IMG/VR virus record: IMGVR_UViG_3300032516_000240
Location: 1 to 20,706 of that record
DNA: 20,706 nt
Strand: one strand, 5' to 3'
Source of the DNA: a virus
Shown: in pieces, positions 6,600 through 12,843 of the stretch
How the letters are laid out: each line of letters starts with the position of its first letter
Numbering within the stretch: the first letter of the stretch is position 1
Made by a program: the position numbers and the translations under genes
The notes under the pieces: model-generated
Seen by the model: only the letters and a program-made list of their open reading frames with translations
What the model was told of the DNA's origin: nothing
The model's database searches: none

Positions 6600-7556
6600 A
6601 TGAGTTCCGTGACTCTGGCTGAGAGTGCCAAACTGGCTACCGACGAGCTGGTTCAGGGCATCATCGAGAACATCATCACCGTCAACCAGCTGTTTGCTGT
6701 GTTGCCGTTCGATGAGATCGATGGTAACGCCCTGGCCTACAACCGTGAGAACGCCATTGGTGGTGCTGGTATTTTCGGTGTTGGCGACGCAATCGCTGAC
6801 GCGGACACCAACCCCATCTCTGGTGAGTCGGCGGGAGCCAAGGCTCCGGCCACGTTCTCGCAGGTGACCAGTGGCCTGACCTCGATCATCGGTGATGCTG
6901 AGGTCAACGGGCTGATCCAGGCCACCCGCAGTGGCAACAACGATCAGACCGGTGTCCAGATCGCCAGCAAGGCCAAGCACTGCGGGCGCATCTATCAGTA
7001 CATGCTGATCAACGGCACCGGCGCTGGCGATCAGTTCGACGGTCTGATCAACCTGTGCTCTGCGGGGCAGACCATCTCGGCGGCCACCAACGGCACCGCC
7101 CTGGCGCTGTCCACGATGGACAACCTGATGGATCTGGTGTCGTCCAAGGACGGGTACGTCGATTACTTCGCCATGCACGCTCGCGAGCGTCGGGCGTTCC
7201 GCGTGCTGCTGCGCGCCCTGGGCGGAGCCGGCATTGTGGAAGTGGTCGAACTGCCCAGCGGCGAATCGGTGATGAGCTACAGCTCGGTGCCGGTTTTCCG
7301 CAACGACTACATCCCCATCACAGCCACGCAGGGCAACGTCTACACGGCCAGCTACGTGTTCGCCGGCACGTTCGACGATGGCAGCCGCAGCAACGGCCTG
7401 GCGGGTCTGACGGCGGCCAACTACGCCGGCATCAACGTGGTGGACGTGGGTGAGAAGGAAGCTGCGGACGAGCACCTGTGGCGCGTGAAGTGGTACGCGG
7501 GCCTGGCGCTGTTCAGTGAGAAGGGTCTGGCCATGGCTTCGGGCATCATCCCGTAA
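6600..7556 (+). CDS. Major capsid protein (HK97 fold)
   Basis: A 318-residue protein expected to form the capsid shell. The opening SSVTLAESAKLATDELVQG, then ITVNQLFAVLPFDEIDGNA, matches the N-terminal pattern of HK97-fold capsid proteins that lack a long delta domain. The central segment (YQYMLINGTGAGDQFDGL, about 136-153) and the later VPVFRNDYIPIT (about 236-247) are typical P-domain and A-domain landmarks of this group. Codon use is strongly biased to C- and G-ending codons, in line with high expression. A GGAGGT ribosome site precedes ATG 6600, and the gene is flanked by hairpin-bearing leaders. It follows the scaffold gene, as expected. Confidence 0.92.
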   Translation: MSSVTLAESAKLATDELVQGIIENIITVNQLFAVLPFDEIDGNALAYNRENAIGGAGIFGVGDAIADADTNPISGESAGAKAPATFSQVTSGLTSIIGDAEVNGLIQATRSGNNDQTGVQIASKAKHCGRIYQYMLINGTGAGDQFDGLINLCSAGQTISAATNGTALALSTMDNLMDLVSSKDGYVDYFAMHARERRAFRVLLRALGGAGIVEVVELPSGESVMSYSSVPVFRNDYIPITATQGNVYTASYVFAGTFDDGSRSNGLAGLTAANYAGINVVDVGEKEAADEHLWRVKWYAGLALFSEKGLAMASGIIP

Positions 7557-7572
7557 CCGATGATGAGTTCAC

Positions 7573-7592
7573 GGGGGGCCACCTGGCCCCCC
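7573..7592 (+). terminator. Strong GC hairpin after the major capsid gene
   Basis: GGGGGGCC (7573-7580) pairs perfectly with GGCCCCCC (7585-7592) around an ACCT tetraloop, 17 bases after the capsid stop codon. No U run follows (AGCTATGT), so it is not a canonical intrinsic terminator. It could act as a partial terminator or protect the 3' end of a processed capsid message. Confidence 0.5.
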
Positions 7593-7624
7593 AGCTATGT
7601 CCACAACCCGACAGGAGGTGCCTG

Positions 7625-8200
7625 ATGGCACTTTATTTGGTTACCTCGGACACCGGTTCAGCGGCCAAAACCCGCAAGCTGGGTGCCAATGCCATGATCG
7701 TGTCTGCGGCGGACGCCACAGACGCTCTGGCCATCTGCCAGGCCAAGTTCGGCGGGGACAGCTCCTGGGCTGACGCCACCTTCACCGCCATCGCCGATGT
7801 CACCCAGGCCACCGCCAATGGGCTGGTGGGCTGGACGGTCACTGTCAAGGTCAACACCACGGTGCCGATTTCGGTTTCGTACACCGGCACGGCCACCAAT
7901 GACACCATCGACGAAATCGGTGCGGCGCTGGTCACGTTGCTCAACGCCACCGCCATCGACGGTGCGGCCTACTCAGCCAACGTGCTGAAGGTTGCGGAGA
8001 CCACGGATGGTATCGGTGACAAGACGGTCACCGTCACCTTCACGCCTCCGGCGGCCACCTATCCGGAAGCTGTTCACATTCCTGGTATGGTCGGGACCAT
8101 CGTTCACGAGGGCGTTTCGGGTGCGGCCCTGACTGTGGCGTTCAAGGCTGACGCCTACGTGGTGCCCACGGTGATTGCCAGCGTGGACTACAGGAGCTAG
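7625..8200 (+). CDS. Putative virion structural / decoration protein
   Basis: A 191-residue protein directly downstream of the capsid gene, with a strong AGGAGG ribosome site about seven bases before ATG 7625. The first 60 residues (ALYLVTSDTGSAAKTRKL, then ANAMIVSAADATDALAICQA) form a mixed segment. The rest is rich in Thr, Val and Ala (WTVTVKVNTTVPISVSYTGT, TVTVTFTPPAATYPEAVHI) and should fold as beta sheet, perhaps Ig-like. There is no signal peptide or membrane segment. Position and beta-rich composition suggest a capsid-binding decoration protein, but no specific family is recognised. Confidence 0.65.
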   Translation: MALYLVTSDTGSAAKTRKLGANAMIVSAADATDALAICQAKFGGDSSWADATFTAIADVTQATANGLVGWTVTVKVNTTVPISVSYTGTATNDTIDEIGAALVTLLNATAIDGAAYSANVLKVAETTDGIGDKTVTVTFTPPAATYPEAVHIPGMVGTIVHEGVSGAALTVAFKADAYVVPTVIASVDYRS

Positions 8201-8201
8201 A

Positions 8202-8717
8202 ATGCGGGGGTGCAAGGTACGGTTGGTGTTGACTGGCGCACGCGCAGGTAAGACTTGCACGTGCGGCAAGTTTCAAGCTGTCAACGGCGTCATCACCCTT
8301 TGGGGTGAAGAACGGACAGTGCGCGGTCAGGCCAAGTACCTGGGTTTGGTGTTTGCGGCATTCCCGGAGGAAGGCAATGGGAACGGTGCGCTTTGTTCCT
8401 CAGACGGATCACTTCAAGGCAGTGGTCAGTCCGAGCAGTCAGGGTTTGCCCAAGCACTTGCAAACCTCGGCGTTGGATCAGTTGACCCCGCGCCCCGGGA
8501 AGCCGAACGTGTACCCATCCCCCCGACTCGATACGAGCACAACCGGTTGGATCGGATCAAAGAAGTCGTGATGGCTTTGGACCACAGTAACGATCGCCAT
8601 TGGACAACGGACGGCTTGCCCCGTGTGGACTACGTGGCGGAGGTGCTGGACGACAGCACTGTCACCCGTAGGGACTTGGAGAAGGTCGCCCCGGATCTGG
8701 TTCGTGTAAAGGAGTAA
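8202..8717 (+). CDS. Hypothetical protein with C-terminal phage helical motif
   Basis: A 171-residue protein. ATG 8202 was chosen over the in-frame ATG 8175, which lies in the preceding gene, because AGGAG at 8192-8196 fits it. The N-terminal 50 residues are beta-like with CTCGK (residues 18-22). A low-complexity Gly/Ser/Gln linker follows. The C-terminal 50 residues carry ALDHSNDRHWTTDGLPRVDY, then VTRRDLEKVAPDLVR. This pattern (ND-x2-HWT-x2-G-x-PRV ... VTR) is familiar from small phage structural proteins and resembles a HeH-like helical module. Position after the capsid genes suggests a head or head-proximal part. Confidence 0.7.
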   Translation: MRGCKVRLVLTGARAGKTCTCGKFQAVNGVITLWGEERTVRGQAKYLGLVFAAFPEEGNGNGALCSSDGSLQGSGQSEQSGFAQALANLGVGSVDPAPREAERVPIPPTRYEHNRLDRIKEVVMALDHSNDRHWTTDGLPRVDYVAEVLDDSTVTRRDLEKVAPDLVRVKE

Positions 8718-8721
8718 CGTC

Positions 8722-8988
8722 ATGGCTGCTGCGAACTATCTGGTCTCTATCGCGGGTGCTGCGGACCCGTGCACCACCCTGATTGACGGCATCCACTGCA
8801 TGCTCATCAACGACGATGACGGGCAGACGGCGGCGCAGACCTGCGCCACGGCGGATGCCATTCTGGTGGCGGCTGGTCACGCGGTCCAGACCCCGTACTT
8901 TGGGTCCAGGCTGGCCATCTCCACCATGGACGCGGACAGCGACAACATCATCATCCTGCCCCGCGAGTTGGACAACAACATCACGTAG
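8722..8988 (+). CDS. Small hypothetical protein, head-gene cassette
   Basis: An 88-residue, acidic, alanine-rich protein (MAAANYLVSIAGAADPCTTL at the start, DADSDNIIILPRELDNNIT at the end) with an AAAGGAG ribosome site upstream of ATG 8722. No family is recognised, and there is no membrane or signal segment. Three cysteines (17, 26, 41) are spread over the first half. It is tightly placed between the HWT-motif gene and the BppU-like gene, so it is probably translated with them as a minor virion or assembly component. Confidence 0.65.
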   Translation: MAAANYLVSIAGAADPCTTLIDGIHCMLINDDDGQTAAQTCATADAILVAAGHAVQTPYFGSRLAISTMDADSDNIIILPRELDNNIT

Positions 8989-8997
8989 GGGTTGGCC

Positions 8998-9378
8998 ATG
9001 AGCGACGCGACGTATTTTCCCTTGAACCTGACCATTGTTCAGGGGGACGACGTGCCGATGACGTTCCTGTTCAGCCAGGACGGGGTGCCGCTGGACATCT
9101 CGTCCTGGTTGTTCTATTACACAGCCAAGGCAGCATATGCTGATGTGGACGCATCGGCCAAGATCACCGTCAACCCCACGGCTATGACGCTCAGCGCGTC
9201 CATTCCGGCGGGCACTGTGGACAAGCTCACTTTCGTTCTGCCCAAGGCCAGCACGGTGTTGATGGCTGCCGGTAATTACTACCAAGACCTTCAGGTCATT
9301 CGCACCGGCCTGGTGACCACGCTGGGTCGGGGTCTTTTGGTGGTTGAGGCCCAGGTAACGATTAGGACTGCGCCATGA
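8998..9378 (+). CDS. Beta-sandwich protein resembling BppU N-terminal domains
   Basis: A 126-residue protein. An upstream in-frame TTG (8992) exists, but ATG 8998 has AGGGG at 8987-8991 at a proper distance and was preferred. The sequence FPLNLTIVQGDDVPMTFLFS, then DGVPLDISSWLFYYTAKA, follows the pattern QGDD-x-hydrophobic ... G-P-x-D-I-S of domains at the N terminus of phage baseplate upper proteins and fibre anchors. Alternating strands continue to the end (TFVLPKAST, YYQDLQVIRTG). It probably serves as an adaptor that attaches the fibre encoded immediately downstream (ATGA overlap) to the virion. The family match is by eye. Confidence 0.65.
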   Translation: MSDATYFPLNLTIVQGDDVPMTFLFSQDGVPLDISSWLFYYTAKAAYADVDASAKITVNPTAMTLSASIPAGTVDKLTFVLPKASTVLMAAGNYYQDLQVIRTGLVTTLGRGLLVVEAQVTIRTAP

Positions 9379-11000
9379 CCGACTTCATTGAGAAGTTGCA
9401 CTTGGTCCGTTTGGTGGATGGCGCATGGGAAGTCACCGTCAACGACACGGTGGTGTTCCAGGTGGCCGCGTCCGTCCCTGGCACAGCGGTCAACGGGCTG
9501 CCTGCCGCTGGCACCACGGGCCAGATGCTGGTCAAGCATTCCGACGTTTACTACGATGCGGAGTGGATCACGCCGGCACCCGCCGTTGTCGGCCTGGGCA
9601 ATGTGACCAACGATGCGCAGTTGAAACGGGCTGCCGGGGACTTCGCCACCTTTGCTGAAGTCGTGGTGGTGGCCGACGACCTGTTGCTGTTTGAGGACAC
9701 CAGTGACGGCGGTGCCAAGAAAAAGCTTCAGGTCGGCAACCTGCCCAAACCTGTGGCCGATGACATTCTCTTGGTGTACTCGGGATGGGAGATATTCAGT
9801 GGCGGCACGGTGCTTGATGCTTTGAAAGATACTGATGCAGTTTTTGTGCTGTGGAATCAGCACATGTTCACCAAATCCAATCCCCATGAGACCACCAAAG
9901 ACCAGGTTGGCTTGGGCAATGTCCCCAACCTGGATACCACCGCAGCCGTTTCAGCCAGCCACACCCACTCGAACAGCGTGGAATTGGCTAAGGTCACCGA
10001 TGGCGATCATGACGTTCGTACCGACAACCCCCACGCCACCACCAAGGCACAGGTGGGGTTGACCAACGTTCCCGACATCGACACCACGGCAGCCGTTGCG
10101 GCGTCACATACGCATTCGAACAGCGCCCAACTCGCGTTGGTGTCCGATGGTGATCACGACGTTCGGACGGACAACCCCCACGCCACCACCAAGGCGCAGG
10201 TCGGGTTGACCAACGTCCCTGACATCGACACCACTGCCGCAGTTGCAGCCTCTCATACCCATTCGAACAGCGCCCAGTTGGCTCTGGTCACTGATGGGGA
10301 TCACGATGTTCGGACGGGCAATCCCCACTCGACGACCAAGGCTCAGGTCGGGCTGACCAACGTGACGGACGCGGCCCAGTTGACCCGTGGCGCGGGCGAC
10401 TGGACTGCTTTCACAGAGGCTACGCCAGCGGCCACGGACCTGATTCTGATTGAGGACGCAGACGACGGTGGGGCCAAGAAAAAGGTTCAGGTGTCCTCCC
10501 TGCCGGTGGGCAGTCACGCTCACGCAGCTTCAGCAATCAGTGTGGTCACTTCTGCCTTTGGGGGTGCGCTCACAAACGACGCCGCCAGCGACACTGTTCA
10601 GGAGTGCCTGGATAAGCTCGATGACCATAATCACGATGCCGCGTATGCGGTCAAGGCTCTGCCCGAAGCCATCGAGATTTGCTTCGACGGCGGAGGTGCC
10701 ACCCTCACCGTGGACAAGAAGGTGGACATCGTTGCCAAGTGCGCGATGACCATCACGGGGTGGACGCTGCTCGCGGATCAGTCGGGCAGCGTGGCCATCG
10801 GGGTTTGGAAAGACACCTACGCCAACTTCCCCCCGGTCATTGCTGATGTGCTGGTGACCCCCGCGATCACCACGGCAGTCAAGGCCCAGGCGTCCAGCCT
10901 CAACCTTGCGGTCGCGGCAGGGGACATCCTCCGCTTCAACATCAACTCCGCCACCACCATTCAGCGGGTCACGCTCGCCCTCACGGGGGTGCGGGCATGA
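9375..11000 (+). CDS. Phage fibre protein with tandem repeats (head or tail fibre)
   Basis: A 541-residue fibre, probably trimeric. Residues 1-70 form an attachment part. Residues 72-124 and 325-377 are two copies of one 53-residue module (32 of 53 identical). Between them lie three 49-residue repeats starting at 169, 218 and 267 with a partial fourth at 316, each beginning NPH-x-TTK-x-QVGL-x-NV, a well known fibre repeat. HxH pairs occur at 196/198, 245/247, 294/296, 381/383 and 418/420. The C-terminal 105 residues (EICFDGGGATLTV, WTLLADQSGSVAIGVWKDTY, VAAGDILRFNINS) match a beta-sandwich found at the tip of many phage fibres, the likely receptor-binding part. Its place before the connector genes makes a head or neck fibre possible. 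Confidence 0.85.
   Translation: MTDFIEKLHLVRLVDGAWEVTVNDTVVFQVAASVPGTAVNGLPAAGTTGQMLVKHSDVYYDAEWITPAPAVVGLGNVTNDAQLKRAAGDFATFAEVVVVADDLLLFEDTSDGGAKKKLQVGNLPKPVADDILLVYSGWEIFSGGTVLDALKDTDAVFVLWNQHMFTKSNPHETTKDQVGLGNVPNLDTTAAVSASHTHSNSVELAKVTDGDHDVRTDNPHATTKAQVGLTNVPDIDTTAAVAASHTHSNSAQLALVSDGDHDVRTDNPHATTKAQVGLTNVPDIDTTAAVAASHTHSNSAQLALVTDGDHDVRTGNPHSTTKAQVGLTNVTDAAQLTRGAGDWTAFTEATPAATDLILIEDADDGGAKKKVQVSSLPVGSHAHAASAISVVTSAFGGALTNDAASDTVQECLDKLDDHNHDAAYAVKALPEAIEICFDGGGATLTVDKKVDIVAKCAMTITGWTLLADQSGSVAIGVWKDTYANFPPVIADVLVTPAITTAVKAQASSLNLAVAAGDILRFNINSATTIQRVTLALTGVRA
9879..10364 (+). repeat. 147-bp tandem coding repeats in the fibre gene
   Basis: Three units of 147 bases (9879-10025, 10026-10172, 10173-10319) and a partial fourth (10320-10364) encode 49-residue repeats. 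Units 2 and 3 encode proteins identical at 47 of 49 residues, but their DNA differs at 22 of 147 positions, 19 of them silent. The first unit is more divergent in protein sequence. Confidence 0.9.
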
Positions 11001-11509
11001 GTGTTACCAACTGCCACGTCCCCAACAGCGGGAGTGATGGTGTTACGGGGACATACCCTGACACATCTGCAACGGTTTTGATAGCTATGTCTAATATTGC
11101 CGTCGGGGAATACCTGACGGCAGTAATAGACATAGACACTTCGCCCATTGGAACTGATGCCATAAGCGCGGCAACGCTCTATTGGTATCATGTTTCATAC
11201 ACCAAAACGCCCAAGGCAGAAACATACCAGCGTTTAATCAGTGTGGGATCCTCCACCATCCTTGACAGTACAGCTACCCCACCAGCGGCGGGATGGCATA
11301 GCCATGCATTGGAAGCAGGGGAACTCGCCAGCATCAATAAGACAGGCAACACCCGCGTGTGGCTCCAAGTAGGAGATCCCACCATCCAGCAGCGTAACTG
11401 GCAAATTCGAGCGTGGGATTACTCCCCCACGGGCACCTTCAGTTGTTACCTTGAGGTGACTCACGCAGCAGCGGGCGGCCCGACCACGGTTTCAATCCTG
11501 GGAGTGTGA
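10997..11509 (+). CDS. Beta-sandwich virion protein downstream of fibre
   Basis: A 170-residue protein whose ATG overlaps the fibre stop (ATGA). It looks like a single jelly-roll or DNRLRE/carbohydrate-binding-like domain. Strand-like segments are ATVLIAMSNIAVGEYLTAVI, AATLYWYHVSY, ETYQRLISVG, TRVWLQVGDP and WQIRAWDYSPTGTFSCYLEV. The conserved-looking AGWHSHALE (98-106) and RNWQIRAWDY (132-141) carry the charged and aromatic residues. Base composition is more AT-rich than the adjacent fibre gene, which hints at separate acquisition. It may decorate the fibre or bind surface glycans. The family assignment is tentative. Confidence 0.65.
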   Translation: MSVTNCHVPNSGSDGVTGTYPDTSATVLIAMSNIAVGEYLTAVIDIDTSPIGTDAISAATLYWYHVSYTKTPKAETYQRLISVGSSTILDSTATPPAAGWHSHALEAGELASINKTGNTRVWLQVGDPTIQQRNWQIRAWDYSPTGTFSCYLEVTHAAAGGPTTVSILGV

Positions 11510-11510
11510 C

Positions 11511-12038
11511 ATGGCCTTCACGCCTGAAACGGGAACCGGACTGGCGACGGCCAATGCTTACATCACACTGGCCGCGTTCAAGGCACACCACAATGATCGG
11601 GGGCGCGTGTACACGGGGCTGTATACGGATCCAGTGATCCAGACTGCTATCGTCAAGGCCACCGATTACCTGGACAAGCGGTTTGGCCGCCGGTTTCGGG
11701 GGGTCAAGGGCAGCAGCGCCCAGGCGTTGGCCTGGCCCCGGATAAGTGCTTTTGATGCCAGTGGGTATGCCTTTGAGGGTGTGCCGCGTCAGTTGGCCAT
11801 GGCCACAGCGGAATACGCCTGGGTGGCGCTGGGTTTGGGCACTACGGAGTTGGCCCCTACGGTTGAAGGCTCTGTGGAGGAAAAAACGGAAACGGTGGGG
11901 CCTATCAGCACCAGCCTCAGGTACAGCACCAGGTTCTCAGACAACTCACTGGTAACCGGCATTATGGAGTACCCGGAAGCTGACTTGTGGGTGCTGGAGT
12001 TATTGGAGTCTACGCAGTCCAGGGAAGTGTCGTTGTAA
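11511..12038 (+). CDS. Head-tail adaptor (DnaT-like / HK97 gp6-like)
   Basis: A 175-residue protein expected to bind under the portal as the first connector ring. The start GTGLATANAYITLAAFKAHH, followed by IQTAIVKATDYLDKRFGRRF and QALAWPRISAFDASGYAF, is the standard pattern of the phage family annotated as DnaT-like or gp6-like adaptors (helical, with a conserved AWPR segment around residues 73-76). Four helices are expected, the last around AMATAEYAWVALGLG. It begins one base after the previous stop with GGGAG upstream, and its stop overlaps the next start (TAATG). The DnaT name reflects database similarity only, not a replication role. Confidence 0.8.
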   Translation: MAFTPETGTGLATANAYITLAAFKAHHNDRGRVYTGLYTDPVIQTAIVKATDYLDKRFGRRFRGVKGSSAQALAWPRISAFDASGYAFEGVPRQLAMATAEYAWVALGLGTTELAPTVEGSVEEKTETVGPISTSLRYSTRFSDNSLVTGIMEYPEADLWVLELLESTQSREVSL

Positions 12039-12418
12039 TGGATTACACGGCAATGGCAGCTATGGCCAAGCGGCTCATTGATGCCAATGGGCGTACTGTG
12101 ACTGTGGTTAAGAACGGCACCACACCCCAAAACTCAGAACAGCCTTGGCGCGGGCTAGCTGATTATCCGGCAGTGTCTGTGACGGGGTTAGCGGCCTTTG
12201 TGCCCGGATCATCGGTGGCTACCTGGAGGGTTACGCTTCGGGACAACATCAAATTCGGTGCTAATTATGCTTTGTTTCCGGCATCAGATGACGCTGGGAA
12301 TCAGCTTGAGTTTTTCGATGAGATACTAGATAATGGGGTGCGGTGGAAAATAGTGAATGCTGAGATCATTGGCCCCACCACCGTGAGACTGCTGTATTTA
12401 TTTGAGGTGGCACGATGA
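12038..12418 (+). CDS. Head-closure / stopper candidate
   Basis: A 126-residue protein. ATG 12038 overlaps the previous stop. An upstream ATG at 11987 in the same frame is rejected because it lies deep in the adaptor gene. After a short helix (MDYTAMAAMAKRLIDANG) the protein is beta-rich (RTVTVVKNGTT, LAAFVPGSSVATWRVTLRD, ALFPASDDAGNQLEFFDEIL, RWKIVNAEIIGPTTVRLLYL). Size, fold pattern and position between adaptor and terminator fit the stopper that seals the head after packaging. The sequence itself has no unmistakable family motif, so the role is mostly from gene order. Confidence 0.65.
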   Translation: MDYTAMAAMAKRLIDANGRTVTVVKNGTTPQNSEQPWRGLADYPAVSVTGLAAFVPGSSVATWRVTLRDNIKFGANYALFPASDDAGNQLEFFDEILDNGVRWKIVNAEIIGPTTVRLLYLFEVAR

Positions 12419-12843
12419 CGGCAACCATAGCCCAAGCCCGGGATGATATGTTGGGGGTGCTCAAGACAGCTTGGGAAGCCAGTGCCATCAGTCAGGCCTT
12501 GCCTATGCTTTATCCAGATGTGGCGGGTGACCCGCCGACGGAAGGGGCTTGGGGACGGGCTACCATTTTACATACCGGGAGTGCTCAGGCCTCTTTGGCC
12601 AATCACGCAGGTGTGCGCCGTTTTCGTCGCACTGGGGTGGTCGTTGTTCAGTTGTTTACTACCCCCGGGGGCGGACAGGTGCTGTCAGATGATTTGGCTG
12701 CCGTGGTCAAAAATGCCTATGAGGGCATCACCACAACCAACGGAGTTGTGTTCCTGAACGTGACGCCCAGGGACATCGGGCAAAGCGGCGGTTTTTACCA
12801 AGTGAATGTGCAGGCAGACTTCGAATATGATGAGGTGAGATAA
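12415..12843 (+). CDS. Tail terminator protein (DUF4128-like)
   Basis: A 142-residue protein predicted to cap the tail tube and join it to the head connector. An N-terminal helix (ATIAQARDDMLGVLKTAWEA) is followed by the strands ATILHTGSAQASL, RRFRRTGVVVVQLFTTPGGG, then a helix (DDLAAVVKNAYEGIT) and the final strand FYQVNVQADFEYDEVR. The FYQVNV-x-ADFEYDE end is a hallmark of the DUF4128 / tail-completion family. ATG overlaps the previous stop (ATGA) with GAGGTGG upstream. The stop overlaps the tail tube start (TAATG), so terminator and tube are translationally coupled. Confidence 0.8.
   Translation: MTATIAQARDDMLGVLKTAWEASAISQALPMLYPDVAGDPPTEGAWGRATILHTGSAQASLANHAGVRRFRRTGVVVVQLFTTPGGGQVLSDDLAAVVKNAYEGITTTNGVVFLNVTPRDIGQSGGFYQVNVQADFEYDEVR

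Noticed and set aside
6573-7475. 300-codon open frame on the minus strand opposite the capsid gene
   Set aside because: It mirrors strong GC3 bias of the capsid gene, has low-complexity His/Val/Arg composition and no recognisable family.
8175-8201. Earlier ATG for the HWT-motif protein
   Set aside because: It lies inside the preceding gene without a ribosome site, whereas ATG 8202 has AGGAG at a proper distance.
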